Origin: Ruminococcus bicirculans (ex Wegman et al. 2014)
Lineage (GTDB): Bacteria; Bacillota; Clostridia; Oscillospirales; Ruminococcaceae
Direction: 5' to 3'
DNA: 64,000 bases
NCBI RefSeq assembly: GCF_000723465.1
Contig: NZ_HF545616.1
Coordinates: forward strand, 310,001-374,000
Part shown: one piece after another, positions 8,696 through 17,383 of the stretch
Layout of the letters: every line of letters begins with the position of its first letter
Numbering within the stretch: position 1 is the stretch's first letter
The notes under the pieces: model-generated
Told to the model about the DNA's origin: nothing
The model's input: the letters and a program-made list of their open reading frames with translations, nothing else
Databases searched by the model: none
Program-made: the position numbers and the translations under genes

Positions 8696-10117
8696 GTGGT
8701 ATTTGCAGATCTATTTTTCTTGTATTTTTTCCTGCCTGTGTGCCTGATATGCTATTTTATCACACGCAGTACAGCCATAAGAAATGCAGTGCTGGTGGTG
8801 TTTTCACTTATCTTTTACGCATGGGGCGAGCCTGTCTGGGTGAGTATCCTCATAGTTTCCTCCCTTGTGGACTACATAAATGGTCGTGTGATAGAAAAAC
8901 ACCCCGAAGGCTGGCAGGCAAAAGCGGCGCTTGCATGGTCGCTTGTCTTTAACCTTGGAGTGCTGTTCGGTTTCAAGTATACGGCGTTCTTTGTGGAAAA
9001 TCTCAACAATTGGTTCGGTCTAGGCATACCGGTGCCTAATATCGTTTTGCCTATCGGTATCTCTTTCTATACGTTCCAGACTATTTCCTATACCGTCGAT
9101 TGCTATTGGGGCAAGGTCAAGCCGCAGAAAAACTTCGGCAGATTTCTTTTGTATGTATCCATGTTCCCACAGCTCGTTGCAGGACCTATCGTAAGATACT
9201 CCGTTATCGGCGAGGAGATAAACGAAAGAAAGACCACCGCCAAGGATATCTCCGACGGCTTTTCAAGAATAATCCTCGGACTTGGTAAAAAGGTCATTAT
9301 CGCAAATAATCTCAGCACCATTGTAACAGCCCTTTTCGGCTCTGCTTCAAACGGCTATGAAAATATAAAGACCCTCTCTGTGGCAGGCACATGGCTTGGC
9401 GCAATTCTTGTGGGTCTGTGGTATTATTTTGACTTCTCAGGCTATTCAGATATCGCTATCGGTCTTGGCAGGATATTCGGCTTCCACTTTGATGAGAACT
9501 TTAAATATCCTTTTATCTGCAAAACTATCTCAGAGTTCTGGCAGAGGTGGCATATCTCCCTTAGCTCATTTTTCAGAGATTATGTGCTTTATCTCCCTAT
9601 CTTCGGCAAAAGAAGAAAATACGGAGGACTTTTCCTTGTATGGTTCTGCACAGGACTTTGGCACGGCGCAAGCTGGAACTTTGTTTTCTGGGGACTTTAC
9701 TATGGAATGTTCATATTCTTTGAAATGCTCATAGGCAAAAAGCGCATGAAGAAAATGCCTGTACCCCTTGCACATATCTATACAAAGCTTGTTATTTTCA
9801 TAGGCTTTGGAATATTCTATTTTGAGAACCTTGGCTCGCTGGGTACGTTCTTCAAGGCACTTGTTGGAGCAAATGGAAACAAGCTGACCGACACAGTTAC
9901 ACAGCACCTTTTCATGAACAATATCTGGCTTTTTGCAGCGGCAGTGCTTTTCACAATGCCTGTTATACCAAAGATCAAAGAAAAGGCGCTCTCTGCAAAT
10001 GGTACAGCCTATTTTATGCAGTCAGCAGGTATCCTATGCAATGCGGCGATACTTGTTCTCTCAAGCGTTCTGCTTGTGAACACAACAAACAATCCGTTCT
10101 TGTATTTCAGATTTTAG
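8696..10117 (+). CDS. MBOAT family membrane-bound O-acyltransferase
   Basis: Polytopic acyltransferase of the DltB/AlgI type, predicted to move an acyl group across the membrane onto a cell-surface polymer. About 473 residues with many helices. It has the MBOAT hallmarks SFYTFQTISYTVD, YFDFSGYSDIAIG and the catalytic-type His323 in CTGLWHGASWNF. I chose GTG 8696 because TAGGAG lies 7 bp upstream and the resulting start (MVFADLFFLYFFLPV) matches the family; the promoter lies between this and the first ATG. It forms an operon with the DHHW gene 14 bp downstream. FkbH and ACP genes 5 kb on may supply the acyl donor. Confidence 0.9.
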   Translation: MVFADLFFLYFFLPVCLICYFITRSTAIRNAVLVVFSLIFYAWGEPVWVSILIVSSLVDYINGRVIEKHPEGWQAKAALAWSLVFNLGVLFGFKYTAFFVENLNNWFGLGIPVPNIVLPIGISFYTFQTISYTVDCYWGKVKPQKNFGRFLLYVSMFPQLVAGPIVRYSVIGEEINERKTTAKDISDGFSRIILGLGKKVIIANNLSTIVTALFGSASNGYENIKTLSVAGTWLGAILVGLWYYFDFSGYSDIAIGLGRIFGFHFDENFKYPFICKTISEFWQRWHISLSSFFRDYVLYLPIFGKRRKYGGLFLVWFCTGLWHGASWNFVFWGLYYGMFIFFEMLIGKKRMKKMPVPLAHIYTKLVIFIGFGIFYFENLGSLGTFFKALVGANGNKLTDTVTQHLFMNNIWLFAAAVLFTMPVIPKIKEKALSANGTAYFMQSAGILCNAAILVLSSVLLVNTTNNPFLYFRF

Positions 10118-10131
10118 GCAGGTGAAAGAGT

Positions 10132-12375
10132 ATGGCAAATAATAAAGATTTTGAAAAGGACTTCAAACTGCCTGATACAAAGGCTCTTTCAGAAGCCTAT
10201 ACAGAGTATCTTGACAGCGTTACTTTCGGTGGAAAGCCTATAGGCGAGGAAAAGAAAAAGCCTGAAGCTGTCAGCATGGCAAAAGTTGACGAAACGGAGA
10301 AAAGCTCCACTGTCCATGACGAGATAGTAGAAAAGATAGTCAGAAAAAACAAGGCTCTCAGCCACAGCATTTGGACGGACGAGCCTGTTTTGAAGCCAAA
10401 GAAAAGCGTATGGCTAAATACTGATGATGATAATGAAGAAGCATTGAAAAAAGCTGAAAAAGTTGAAAATTCTCAGTCTGTACAAAAAGCTCAGGAGAAA
10501 AATGCTGAGGAAAAGGCTTCTGATAATGAGGTCATTATTCCATTTTCCAAAGAGAAAAATCACATAAACGGCACTAAAAAAGAGATATCTGTGGCAGTTT
10601 CAGCAGACGGAACTGTGAAAAAGCTGCCGAATAAGAAGAATTTCGTGCTGAAGATCCCTGACAGCTATTATAGGGAATATGACGCAGCGGCACAGGATAA
10701 AGGCCCTGTTATCGCAGGAAAAAGGGTCGAGATAATCGACAAGAGAAGCCCTGAGAAAAAGCCTGAGAATGCTCAGAAGCCCAGCAGGGTAGAGGCAACA
10801 ATAAATGTCAGAGTGCCTGTTCAGAAGCAGGAGCCTGTCAGGAAAGCTGAAAAAAAGGCTGAACCTAAATCTGAGCCGAAACCTGATCCTGTGGAAAAAG
10901 AAGAAAGCGACGCTAAGGCAGAGGAAGCTTACAGAAAAGGCATCGAAAAGGCAAAAAAACGTCGTGAGGAACGTGAAAAGGCTAAGAAAAACAATATTCA
11001 TGAGCTGGAGTTTAATGTTATAAATTCTGTTGTTTGCCTGCTTATTGTTTTCGGCGTGTTTGCGGCACTGCTTGTGATGAAGCGTGAAAGCGGTTTTATA
11101 CAGTCAGAAAACAGAAACCTTGCGACTTTTCCGAAATTTTCGCTGTCATCATATTTTGACGGTGACTTCACAAGCGGAATAACCGAATATTTTACCGACA
11201 CTGTTCCAAACAGAGAAAAGCTTAAATCTTTCTGCTCTGATTTCACGAATATGCTTGGAATAAAGCTCAACGATACTGTTATAACGGGCGACTTCAAAAC
11301 GGTGGAAAAAGAAGAGCTGGATCAGGATAAGATCGCAAAAACAACAACTGTAACGGCTTTTACAGGTTCGAGGACCACCACCACTGCGGATACAAAGGCC
11401 ACCGACACAAGCACAACTACGAAAAAATCAACTGAAAGCGAAAAGGTAGTTGACGTGCCTGATAATCTTGACGACGGTCAGTGGGAGGGTGACGTTATAG
11501 TATCCGGCAAGGGCGAAAACGTCCGTGCAATGGGTGCATACTATGGCACGTTCGAGAACGGCGACAAGTATGCGAACACCATAAACAAATGGAAGGCTGA
11601 CCTTGGGGACAGCGTGAACGTATACAATATGTCTATCCCGACTTCGGCGGCTTATTATATGCCGAACAATCTCAAGGACGCTGTTTCAGATCAGAAAGAC
11701 AATATCGACAACATTGCCGCAGGTCTTAACGGAATAATCAACACCGATGTTTATGACGCTCTGGCTGAGCATACAAAGGAATATATCTACTCAAGAACGG
11801 ATCATCACTGGCAGCCTTTGGGAGCATATTATGCGGCGCAGGTTTTTGCCGATCAGTCGGGAATAGATTTTCCAGACCTTGATACCTACGATAAATGGGA
11901 GATAGACGGCTTTGTGGGAACGATGTATGCTTACAGCAATTACAACAGCGAGCTTCAGAAATATCCTGACAAGTTTATTTACTATAAGCCTGACAATAAT
12001 GATGACCTGACGGTAAAGTATTATGATACGGAGTTTAAAAACCCTGTGGAGTCTACGCTGTTTTTTGACTATGCAGAGGGCGTGAACTGCTATTCTGCGA
12101 TACTCAACGTGGATCAGGAGATAGCTGAGATAGATACGGGCGTGGATAATGGCAGAGTGCTTGTGGTGTTCAAAGACAGCTTTGGAAATGCTCTGATACC
12201 ATTTTTCACCCATGGCTTCTCGAAAATTTATGTTTGTGATTTCAGATATTTTGATATAAACGCTATTGATTTTTGTAAAGAAGTGGGTTGCACAGACCTG
12301 CTGTTTGCAATATCGTTGACGAGCTGTTCAACGCCTAGTAAGGTGGATTGTTTGAATAATATTAGGATACAGTAG
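10132..12375 (+). CDS. DHHW family protein, MBOAT partner
   Basis: Bitopic protein of 747 residues. The first 285 residues are charged, Lys/Glu-rich and probably cytoplasmic. A single TM follows at about 291-313, then a Thr-rich linker (about 400-440). The large outer domain contains the DHHW motif (residues 557-560, RTDHHWQPLGAYYAA), the signature of the AlgX/AlgJ-like SGNH-related family. Such proteins work with MBOAT proteins to place acyl groups on extracellular polysaccharide. It is co-transcribed with the MBOAT gene. The long cytoplasmic arm is unusual and could contact the acyl donor machinery. No terminator is seen; repeats follow. Confidence 0.85.
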   Translation: MANNKDFEKDFKLPDTKALSEAYTEYLDSVTFGGKPIGEEKKKPEAVSMAKVDETEKSSTVHDEIVEKIVRKNKALSHSIWTDEPVLKPKKSVWLNTDDDNEEALKKAEKVENSQSVQKAQEKNAEEKASDNEVIIPFSKEKNHINGTKKEISVAVSADGTVKKLPNKKNFVLKIPDSYYREYDAAAQDKGPVIAGKRVEIIDKRSPEKKPENAQKPSRVEATINVRVPVQKQEPVRKAEKKAEPKSEPKPDPVEKEESDAKAEEAYRKGIEKAKKRREEREKAKKNNIHELEFNVINSVVCLLIVFGVFAALLVMKRESGFIQSENRNLATFPKFSLSSYFDGDFTSGITEYFTDTVPNREKLKSFCSDFTNMLGIKLNDTVITGDFKTVEKEELDQDKIAKTTTVTAFTGSRTTTTADTKATDTSTTTKKSTESEKVVDVPDNLDDGQWEGDVIVSGKGENVRAMGAYYGTFENGDKYANTINKWKADLGDSVNVYNMSIPTSAAYYMPNNLKDAVSDQKDNIDNIAAGLNGIINTDVYDALAEHTKEYIYSRTDHHWQPLGAYYAAQVFADQSGIDFPDLDTYDKWEIDGFVGTMYAYSNYNSELQKYPDKFIYYKPDNNDDLTVKYYDTEFKNPVESTLFFDYAEGVNCYSAILNVDQEIAEIDTGVDNGRVLVVFKDSFGNALIPFFTHGFSKIYVCDFRYFDINAIDFCKEVGCTDLLFAISLTSCSTPSKVDCLNNIRIQ

Positions 12376-12592
12376 AGTTAAGTGAGGAGTGGATTAAGTG
12401 AGGAGTGAGGAATGAGAAATGAGGAATGAGCATAGCAGACCAAAGTAAATTACAAGCATAAAGTAAAATAAAGCACCGAGCGAAGCGAGAGATAAAGCGC
12501 ACGCTCAAGCCCGGCGCTAGAGGGCTTGTGGGGTCTAGGGGCAAAGCCCCTAGCGGAGTATGAGGCAGAGCCTCATTCGGCGCAAGCCGACA
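12376..12592. repeat. Repeat mosaic, left copy (inverted relative to 18751-18915)
   Basis: Non-coding. Starts with GTGAGGAGTGAGGAATGAG-type iterations, then a block of about 120 bp (about 12472-12592) with short palindromes (GGGGCAAAGCCCC; GAGGCAGAGCCTC). The same block occurs in reverse complement at about 18761-18882 with only scattered differences. No ORF is supported. Confidence 0.8.
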
Positions 12593-12593
12593 A

Positions 12594-12670
12594 GGTGCAG
12601 ATTTAATGAAAAATAGCATAAAGAAGTCAGATATTAGATGAAAGTGATATTGGAGAATTAAATCTGCACC
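12594..12670. mobile_element. 77-bp MITE-like element, left copy
   Basis: Perfect 14-bp terminal inverted repeats GGTGCAGATTTAAT (12594-12607) and ATTAAATCTGCACC (12657-12670) enclose a 49-bp AT-rich core. A second element of the same length with the same 10-bp ends lies at 18674-18750. No transposase is inside. Whether it moves or is only a structured repeat is unknown. Confidence 0.55.
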
Positions 12671-13366
12671 GCCTTTCTAGTCCATAGCAAAACGTAGGTA
12701 CGCAAAGAGCGGAGCGATTTTGCGGAGGAATAAACTATCCCGAATATCTGTAGGGGTGAACAGCGTTCGTCCGTGTTTAGAATTTGTTATAATTTCAGAA
12801 TTGTAGGGGGACAAAGGCTGTCGAGGGGTCGGGACGTCGGGGGCGCCGTCCCCTACATGGTTTGTGAAAACATAAATGTTGTTGGGGATAACACACATTG
12901 TTGACGTATGTTGTACGGATAACGCAAGGTTTGTCGGGCGACCAGAGGTCGCCCCTACAGGTGTGTAGCCGTAAGATTGTGGGTTTAGTCGTTTTTTTAT
13001 TCAATTTTCAAGTTACGTTCGGGGTGCGACATTGGGTATTATGCCCTTGGTTGCGTATACACAAAATACCGCAATGCACACCCACGTTTTGACACAAGTT
13101 CTCTACAGCCTGTTCCAGAAACTCACCTCGGTTTCACTAAGTCGCAGGGCTTGTACGTGCCCGCAAGTATCAAAACGCTTTCTACTTATCCCGAAAATCA
13201 CCACTTTTGTTGCATAAAAAATGCAACAATTGCAGAAATGTTGCCAAATTAAAATATAAATCATTTGTTTGCACAAATTTGCGGGGCGATTTTTGTGCAG
13301 GATGATGATAAAATGTGAGTTATCAGAAAATAAAAAATAGATGCTTTTGGCATAGGGGGTATGCTT
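12671..13366. repeat. Repeat-rich intergenic stretch
   Basis: No supported gene. It holds three GTAGGGG/GGGGCGAC-type palindromic repeats (about 12750-12775, 12803-12860, 12932-12962). A perfect hairpin TTGTTGCAT-AAAAA-ATGCAACAA lies at 13207-13229. The minus strand is open from 13103 into the next gene, but that frame runs antisense through it and lacks a start signal. The segment 12700-12725 (GCAAAGAGCGGAGCGATTTTG) also has an inverted match near 18618-18642. Confidence 0.6.
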
Positions 13367-13672
13367 ATGAAGAAATTTTTGGCTATAGCGGCTCATGTTA
13401 TCAGCGGTCTGGGAAATGACCTTTTGGGCTGGGTGGTAATCATTAGCTTTGAGCTGACAGGCAGTGAGGGGAAGTTTCAGGACGATGTTTTTCATTGGAT
13501 AATTTTTGCTTGTGGTTTGATACATATTGCGGTGAGCGTGCTGTACAGTTTGTTGGTTTGGAAAAAGGGTACGGCGAATGGTCATGCTCTGTCGGGAAAA
13601 ATTCTTGCAGTTTATGATATTGTTATGACGCTGGTACCTTATGTGTACTGGTTTGTGGTTTGTGTGCTGTAG
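13367..13672 (+). CDS. Small membrane protein of unknown function
   Basis: About 101 residues and mostly hydrophobic, with three to four possible helices (about 1-18, 42-62, 78-101). AGGGGG at 13354-13359 is too close to ATG 13361 but well spaced for ATG 13367 (MKKFLAIAAHVISG), so I use the latter. I do not recognise the family. It lies just upstream of the 280-bp tandem triplication and may share its transcript. Confidence 0.6.
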   Translation: MKKFLAIAAHVISGLGNDLLGWVVIISFELTGSEGKFQDDVFHWIIFACGLIHIAVSVLYSLLVWKKGTANGHALSGKILAVYDIVMTLVPYVYWFVVCVL

Positions 13673-13751
13673 GTTTGGGTAAGGTGAAGCTAACGGACGA
13701 GGTTTGCCGTATGGCTTTGGATAATATGAGATAGGCTGGAGGTTGAGCGTT

Positions 13752-13916
13752 ATGAAAAAATTTAGGACGGTGGCGGCTGTTGTTATCATGTTTTTTGCGG
13801 CTATGGCTGGCTATTTTGTTGGGGCAGCATTGCAGGAGGAAATGGGCGGTGCGATACTGTTTGCGGTGATAGCCGGGTTTGCTTGCGTTATTTACAATAT
13901 GGATAATCGGGAATAG
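13752..13916 (+). CDS. Two-helix small membrane protein, copy 1
   Basis: A 54-residue protein (MKKFRTVAAVVIMFF to YNMDNRE) with two hydrophobic helices (about 7-27 and 33-50) joined by a short QEEMG turn. GGAGG at 13738-13742 is 9 bp before the ATG. It is too short to judge by family and I do not recognise it. It is identical to copies 2 and 3 at the protein level. The clean ribosome site and preserved frame in three copies support real coding. Confidence 0.65.
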   Translation: MKKFRTVAAVVIMFFAAMAGYFVGAALQEEMGGAILFAVIAGFACVIYNMDNRE

Positions 13917-14031
13917 AGTTGGCGTTGTTTAACGGATAGAAAGGTGAAAATATGGAAAATACGTTTAGTGTGAAGATGATATTTCACTTTATGGCTTTGG
14001 ATAATATGAGATAGGCTGGAGGTTGAGCGTT

Positions 14032-14196
14032 ATGAAAAAATTTAGGACGGTGGCGGCTGTTGTTATCATGTTTTTTGCGGCTATGGCTGGCTATTTTGTT
14101 GGGGCAGCATTGCAGGAGGAAATGGGCGGTGCGATACTGTTTGCGGTGATAGCCGGGTTTGCTTGCGTTATTTACAATATGGATAATCGGGAATAG
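14032..14196 (+). CDS. Two-helix small membrane protein, copy 2
   Basis: Exact copy of the 54-codon gene at 13752, displaced by 280 bp within the tandem array, with the same ribosome site. Triplication would raise gene dosage if the locus is transcribed. Confidence 0.65.
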   Translation: MKKFRTVAAVVIMFFAAMAGYFVGAALQEEMGGAILFAVIAGFACVIYNMDNRE

Positions 14197-14311
14197 AGTT
14201 GGCGTTGTTTAACGGATAGAAAGGTGAAAATATGGAAAATACGTTTAGTGTGAAGATGATATTTCACTTTATGGCTTTGGATAATATGAGATAGGCTGGA
14301 GGTTGAGCGTT

Positions 14312-14476
14312 ATGAAAAAATTTAGGACGGTGGCGGCTGTTGTTATCATGTTTTTTGCGGCTATGGCTGGCTATTTTGTCGGGGCAGCATTGCAGGAGGA
14401 AATGGGCGGTGCGATACTGTTTGCGGTGATAGCCGGGTTTGCTTGCGTTATTTACAATATGGATAATCGGGAATAG
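14312..14476 (+). CDS. Two-helix small membrane protein, copy 3
   Basis: Third copy. One silent change (GTT to GTC, Val in YFVGAAL) separates it from copies 1 and 2. It lies 35 bp upstream of the intact ATC-hydrolase-like gene, which suggests that this spacing is ancestral and the other two units arose by duplication. Confidence 0.65.
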   Translation: MKKFRTVAAVVIMFFAAMAGYFVGAALQEEMGGAILFAVIAGFACVIYNMDNRE

Positions 14477-14511
14477 AGTTGGTGTTGTTTAACGGATAGA
14501 AAGGTGAAAAT

Positions 14512-15117
14512 ATGGAAAATACGTTTAGTGTGAAGATGATATTTCACTTTTATCACAGTGTGGTAAAGGCGGAGCTTAAAAGGAGAGGCTTTCCTAAAGA
14601 GGTGGCTAAGAAGATAGAGGAAGAACATGGGAAGATAGTTGCGAGGGCTAAGGATATTGGTAAGTCAAAGCTTTTGAGTTCGTACATTATGGCGAGCTAT
14701 TACATTGCGATGAACAGGAGCACCGGGAAGTCTGCGGAGGAGAATTACGAGATATTCCGTGACGGGCTTTGCGCTTCAAAGCTTTTTCACAAGGTCATGG
14801 GTGATGTGGACAGCTATCTTGACCCTAAGAAGATGCCGGGGCGTTTGAAATGGTCGGAGGACAGTCACAAGAGGTTATATGAAAACGACTGGGTGGTGGA
14901 TATTCTGCCGGGCAATGGTGAATATGACCTTGGGTATGATTATCACGAATGTGGGGCGTGCAAGCTTTGCAAGGACGAGGGGTGTCCTGAGCTGGCGGCT
15001 TACATATGCAGAATGGATTTTGTGCTGGCGGACATGATGAACATGAAACTCGTTAGGACGGGAACTATTGCTGAGGGTGCACCATACTGCGATTTTAGGT
15101 ACAGCAGGAAGAAGTGA
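14512..15117 (+). CDS. L-2-amino-thiazoline-4-carboxylic acid hydrolase-like protein
   Basis: A 201-residue soluble protein. The C-terminal half (YDYHECGACKLCKDEGCPE, AAYICRMDFVLADMM, APYCDFRY) matches the ATC-hydrolase family, whose named member acts in cysteine synthesis from a thiazoline. Most family members in gut Firmicutes have no known substrate, so the name should be read as a family label. The Cys cluster ECGACKLC looks metal- or redox-capable. GAAAGGTGA precedes ATG 14512. Its first 13 codons were copied twice upstream in the tandem array. It may be co-transcribed with the FkbH-like gene. Confidence 0.7.
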   Translation: MENTFSVKMIFHFYHSVVKAELKRRGFPKEVAKKIEEEHGKIVARAKDIGKSKLLSSYIMASYYIAMNRSTGKSAEENYEIFRDGLCASKLFHKVMGDVDSYLDPKKMPGRLKWSEDSHKRLYENDWVVDILPGNGEYDLGYDYHECGACKLCKDEGCPELAAYICRMDFVLADMMNMKLVRTGTIAEGAPYCDFRYSRKK

Positions 15118-15162
15118 TAGGCTCATAGGGGCTGAGAGTTATTTAAGAGAAGGTAAAAAAGA

Positions 15163-16962
15163 ATGAAAGAGTTGGAGTATCCATTTGACAATGGGTTTAT
15201 AATGAAAAAGAAAAGGTCGCTGAAAAGGCAGCTTTTGGGCGACGGAGCGGTGCGGCTGAAAAAGAGGGTGGCTGTGCTGGGCGGCTCGACTACGGACGAT
15301 ATCGTGTCGGTATTGGAGCTGTTTTTGCTTGACATGGGCTTTGAATGTGAGTTCTATCGATCGGAATACGGACAGTTCTGGCAGGACGCTGTGTTCTCAA
15401 ACGAGGAGCTTGACCGCTTTAAACCTGATATCGTTTATATACACACGAGCCTTAGAAACCTCAGCTTTTCACCTACCCCCAGGTCGGGTGAAGAGGAGAT
15501 AGAGCAGGGGTTGAACGCTGAGCTTGACAGGCTTTCTCAGGCTTGGGACGGAGTGAAAGAGCATTTCGGCTGTCCTGTGATACAGAACAATTTTGAGCTT
15601 CCGTTTTTCCGCCTTATGGGAAACATGGATGCTTCCGACAGGCGTGGAAAGGTGAACTTCGTCACAAGGCTCAATTCGGCTTTGTATGACAGGATAGCCC
15701 AGAGGCCTGAGGTTTATCTCAATGATATAAACTGGCTATCAGCGGCATATGGGCTTGAAAAGTGGAGCGAGCCGAAGTATTGGTATCTCTACAAATATGC
15801 CCTAAATATCGAGGCTATACCTGAGCTGGCTTTTCAGGTGGCGAGTATTATAAAGGCTATCTTTGGCAAGAATAAAAAGGCGCTGGCTCTTGACCTTGAC
15901 AACACTCTTTGGGGCGGCATCGTTGGTGACGACGGTGTGGAAAATCTCGAGATAGGCAAGGAAACGGCTGAGGCAATGGCTTATTTTGAGTTTCAGCAGT
16001 ATGTTAAGGCGCACAAGGACTTGGGCGTGCTTTTGACGGTATGCTCCAAAAACGAGGAAGAGAACGCTTTGGCTGGGCTTTCCCACCCTGAGGGCATGCT
16101 AAGGCCTGATGATTTTGTGGCGATAAAAGCCAACTGGCTTCCAAAGGACAAAAATATCGTTGACACGGCGGAGGAGCTTAACATTCTTTCTGAGGCGTTT
16201 GTTTTTGTGGACGATAACCCTGCGGAGAGGGAAATAGTCAGGGGACAGCTTGGGGGAACGGCTGTGCCTGAGATAGGGGAGGTCACGGACTACATAAGAG
16301 TGCTTGACCGTTCGGGATATTTTGAAACTGTTACGCTGTCGGAGGACGATCTCAAACGCAATGATATGTACAGGGCGAACGCTCAGCGTGCAAAGGCGCA
16401 GAGCAGGTTTGCGGATTATCATGATTATCTTTTGAGTCTTGAAATGACGGCGGAGATAGGGGATTTTTCGCCTTTGTATCTGCAAAGGATAACTCAGCTC
16501 ACCAACAAGAGCAATCAGTTCAATCTCACCACAAAGAGATACACTGCGGAGCAAATGGAGGCGGTCTATAACTCTGATGAATACATAAGGCTGTATGGAA
16601 AGCTTTATGACAAATTCGGTGACAACGGCGTTGTGGCGGTGACTATCGGAAAGACAGACAGCGAGGACAAGGGCAGGCTTGATATCGAGCTTTGGCTGAT
16701 GTCATGCCGTGTGCTGAAAAGGGATATGGAGCTTGCTATGCTGGATAGTCTGGTGGAACAGGCGAAAAAGCGTGGCATAAGAGAGATATACGGGCATTAT
16801 TACCCTACGGCGAAAAATAAAATGGTGGCAGGGCTTTATGAAAGCTTCGGCTTTGAGAAGATATCTCAGGACGAAGAGGGCAACACGGCTTGGCGGCTTT
16901 TAGTTGAGGGGTATGAGGATAAAAATACTGTTATAAAGGTGAAGGAGGAGCATTATGCTTAG
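15163..16962 (+). CDS. HAD-IIIC family FkbH-like protein with C-terminal GNAT-like domain
   Basis: A 599-residue protein. The N-terminal part (about 1-220) looks like an SGNH-type or accessory domain (RVAVLGGSTTDDIV). It is followed by an FkbH-type HAD domain with nucleophile motif ALDLDNTLWGG (Asp244, Asp246), and by a GNAT-like tail (about 440-590, YTAEQMEAVYN and LWLMSCRVLKR). Characterised FkbH proteins dephosphorylate a glyceryl phosphate and load the three-carbon unit on an acyl carrier protein. The next gene is an ACP overlapping by 8 bp, which fits. The acyl group here is not determined. It may feed the MBOAT-DHHW pair upstream. Confidence 0.88.
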   Translation: MKELEYPFDNGFIMKKKRSLKRQLLGDGAVRLKKRVAVLGGSTTDDIVSVLELFLLDMGFECEFYRSEYGQFWQDAVFSNEELDRFKPDIVYIHTSLRNLSFSPTPRSGEEEIEQGLNAELDRLSQAWDGVKEHFGCPVIQNNFELPFFRLMGNMDASDRRGKVNFVTRLNSALYDRIAQRPEVYLNDINWLSAAYGLEKWSEPKYWYLYKYALNIEAIPELAFQVASIIKAIFGKNKKALALDLDNTLWGGIVGDDGVENLEIGKETAEAMAYFEFQQYVKAHKDLGVLLTVCSKNEEENALAGLSHPEGMLRPDDFVAIKANWLPKDKNIVDTAEELNILSEAFVFVDDNPAEREIVRGQLGGTAVPEIGEVTDYIRVLDRSGYFETVTLSEDDLKRNDMYRANAQRAKAQSRFADYHDYLLSLEMTAEIGDFSPLYLQRITQLTNKSNQFNLTTKRYTAEQMEAVYNSDEYIRLYGKLYDKFGDNGVVAVTIGKTDSEDKGRLDIELWLMSCRVLKRDMELAMLDSLVEQAKKRGIREIYGHYYPTAKNKMVAGLYESFGFEKISQDEEGNTAWRLLVEGYEDKNTVIKVKEEHYA

Positions 16963-17200
16963 CAAGGACGAGATAATTGAAAGACTTGATGATGTTTTCA
17001 GAGATGTTTTTGATGATGATACTTTGGAGGTAGACGAGAACACCACGGCTGATGATATCGAGGATTGGGACTCTATCGAGCATATCACTCTTATCGGTGC
17101 GGTGGAGGACGAGTTCAAGATGAGATTCAAAATGGGCGAAGTTTCGGGTATGAAAGATGTGGGCGAGATGATCGGCATTATTGAGCAGAGAGGCAAGTAA
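16955..17200 (+). CDS. Acyl carrier protein
   Basis: An acidic 81-residue protein. Ser40 in DWDSIEHITLI is the phosphopantetheine site. AAGGAGGAG precedes ATG 16955, inside the end of the FkbH-like gene, so the two are translationally coupled. It is likely a dedicated carrier for the FkbH-loaded unit rather than the fatty-acid ACP, judged from its neighbour. Confidence 0.92.
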   Translation: MLSKDEIIERLDDVFRDVFDDDTLEVDENTTADDIEDWDSIEHITLIGAVEDEFKMRFKMGEVSGMKDVGEMIGIIEQRGK

Positions 17201-17322
17201 CAGGCTGTTTGCGAAATATGCGTGAGAACGCTGTTCTTTTTCTGGATTTTGTGATTTCTAGCGGCGGTATGGCTGAAAGGCTGTACTGCCGTAAACTTTT
17301 AATGTAAATTCATAGGTTATAC

Positions 17323-17351
17323 TTGAAATATCTGCGAAAATGGTTTATACT
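17323..17351 (+). promoter_or_regulatory. Promoter of the unknown gene at 17384
   Basis: -35 TTGAAA (17323-17328), 17-bp spacer, -10 TATACT (17346-17351), 32 bp before the ATG. Confidence 0.75.
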
Positions 17352-17383
17352 ATTGGTAATAAAACTATTTTACGGAGGATATT

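Larger units (their letters stand above)
13711..14550 (+). repeat. 280-bp tandem triplication
   Basis: Three head-to-tail units: 13711-13990, 13991-14270 and 14271-14550. Units 1 and 2 appear identical; unit 3 differs at two positions (T to C near 14380, C to T near 14483). Each unit carries a complete 54-codon ORF with a GGAGG site and the first 13 codons of the following ATC-hydrolase-like gene. Units 1 and 2 therefore contain truncated copies of that gene's start (from 13952 and 14232), which run on to a TAG after 20 codons. Only the third unit joins the intact gene. Confidence 0.95.

Noticed and set aside
13103-13789. 228-residue minus-strand ORF
   Set aside because: It runs antisense through the small membrane protein gene and into the tandem array, has no ribosome site, and its composition follows the plus-strand gene.
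13711-14550. CRISPR array
   Set aside because: The repeat unit is 280 bp with coding content, abutting copies and no spacers.
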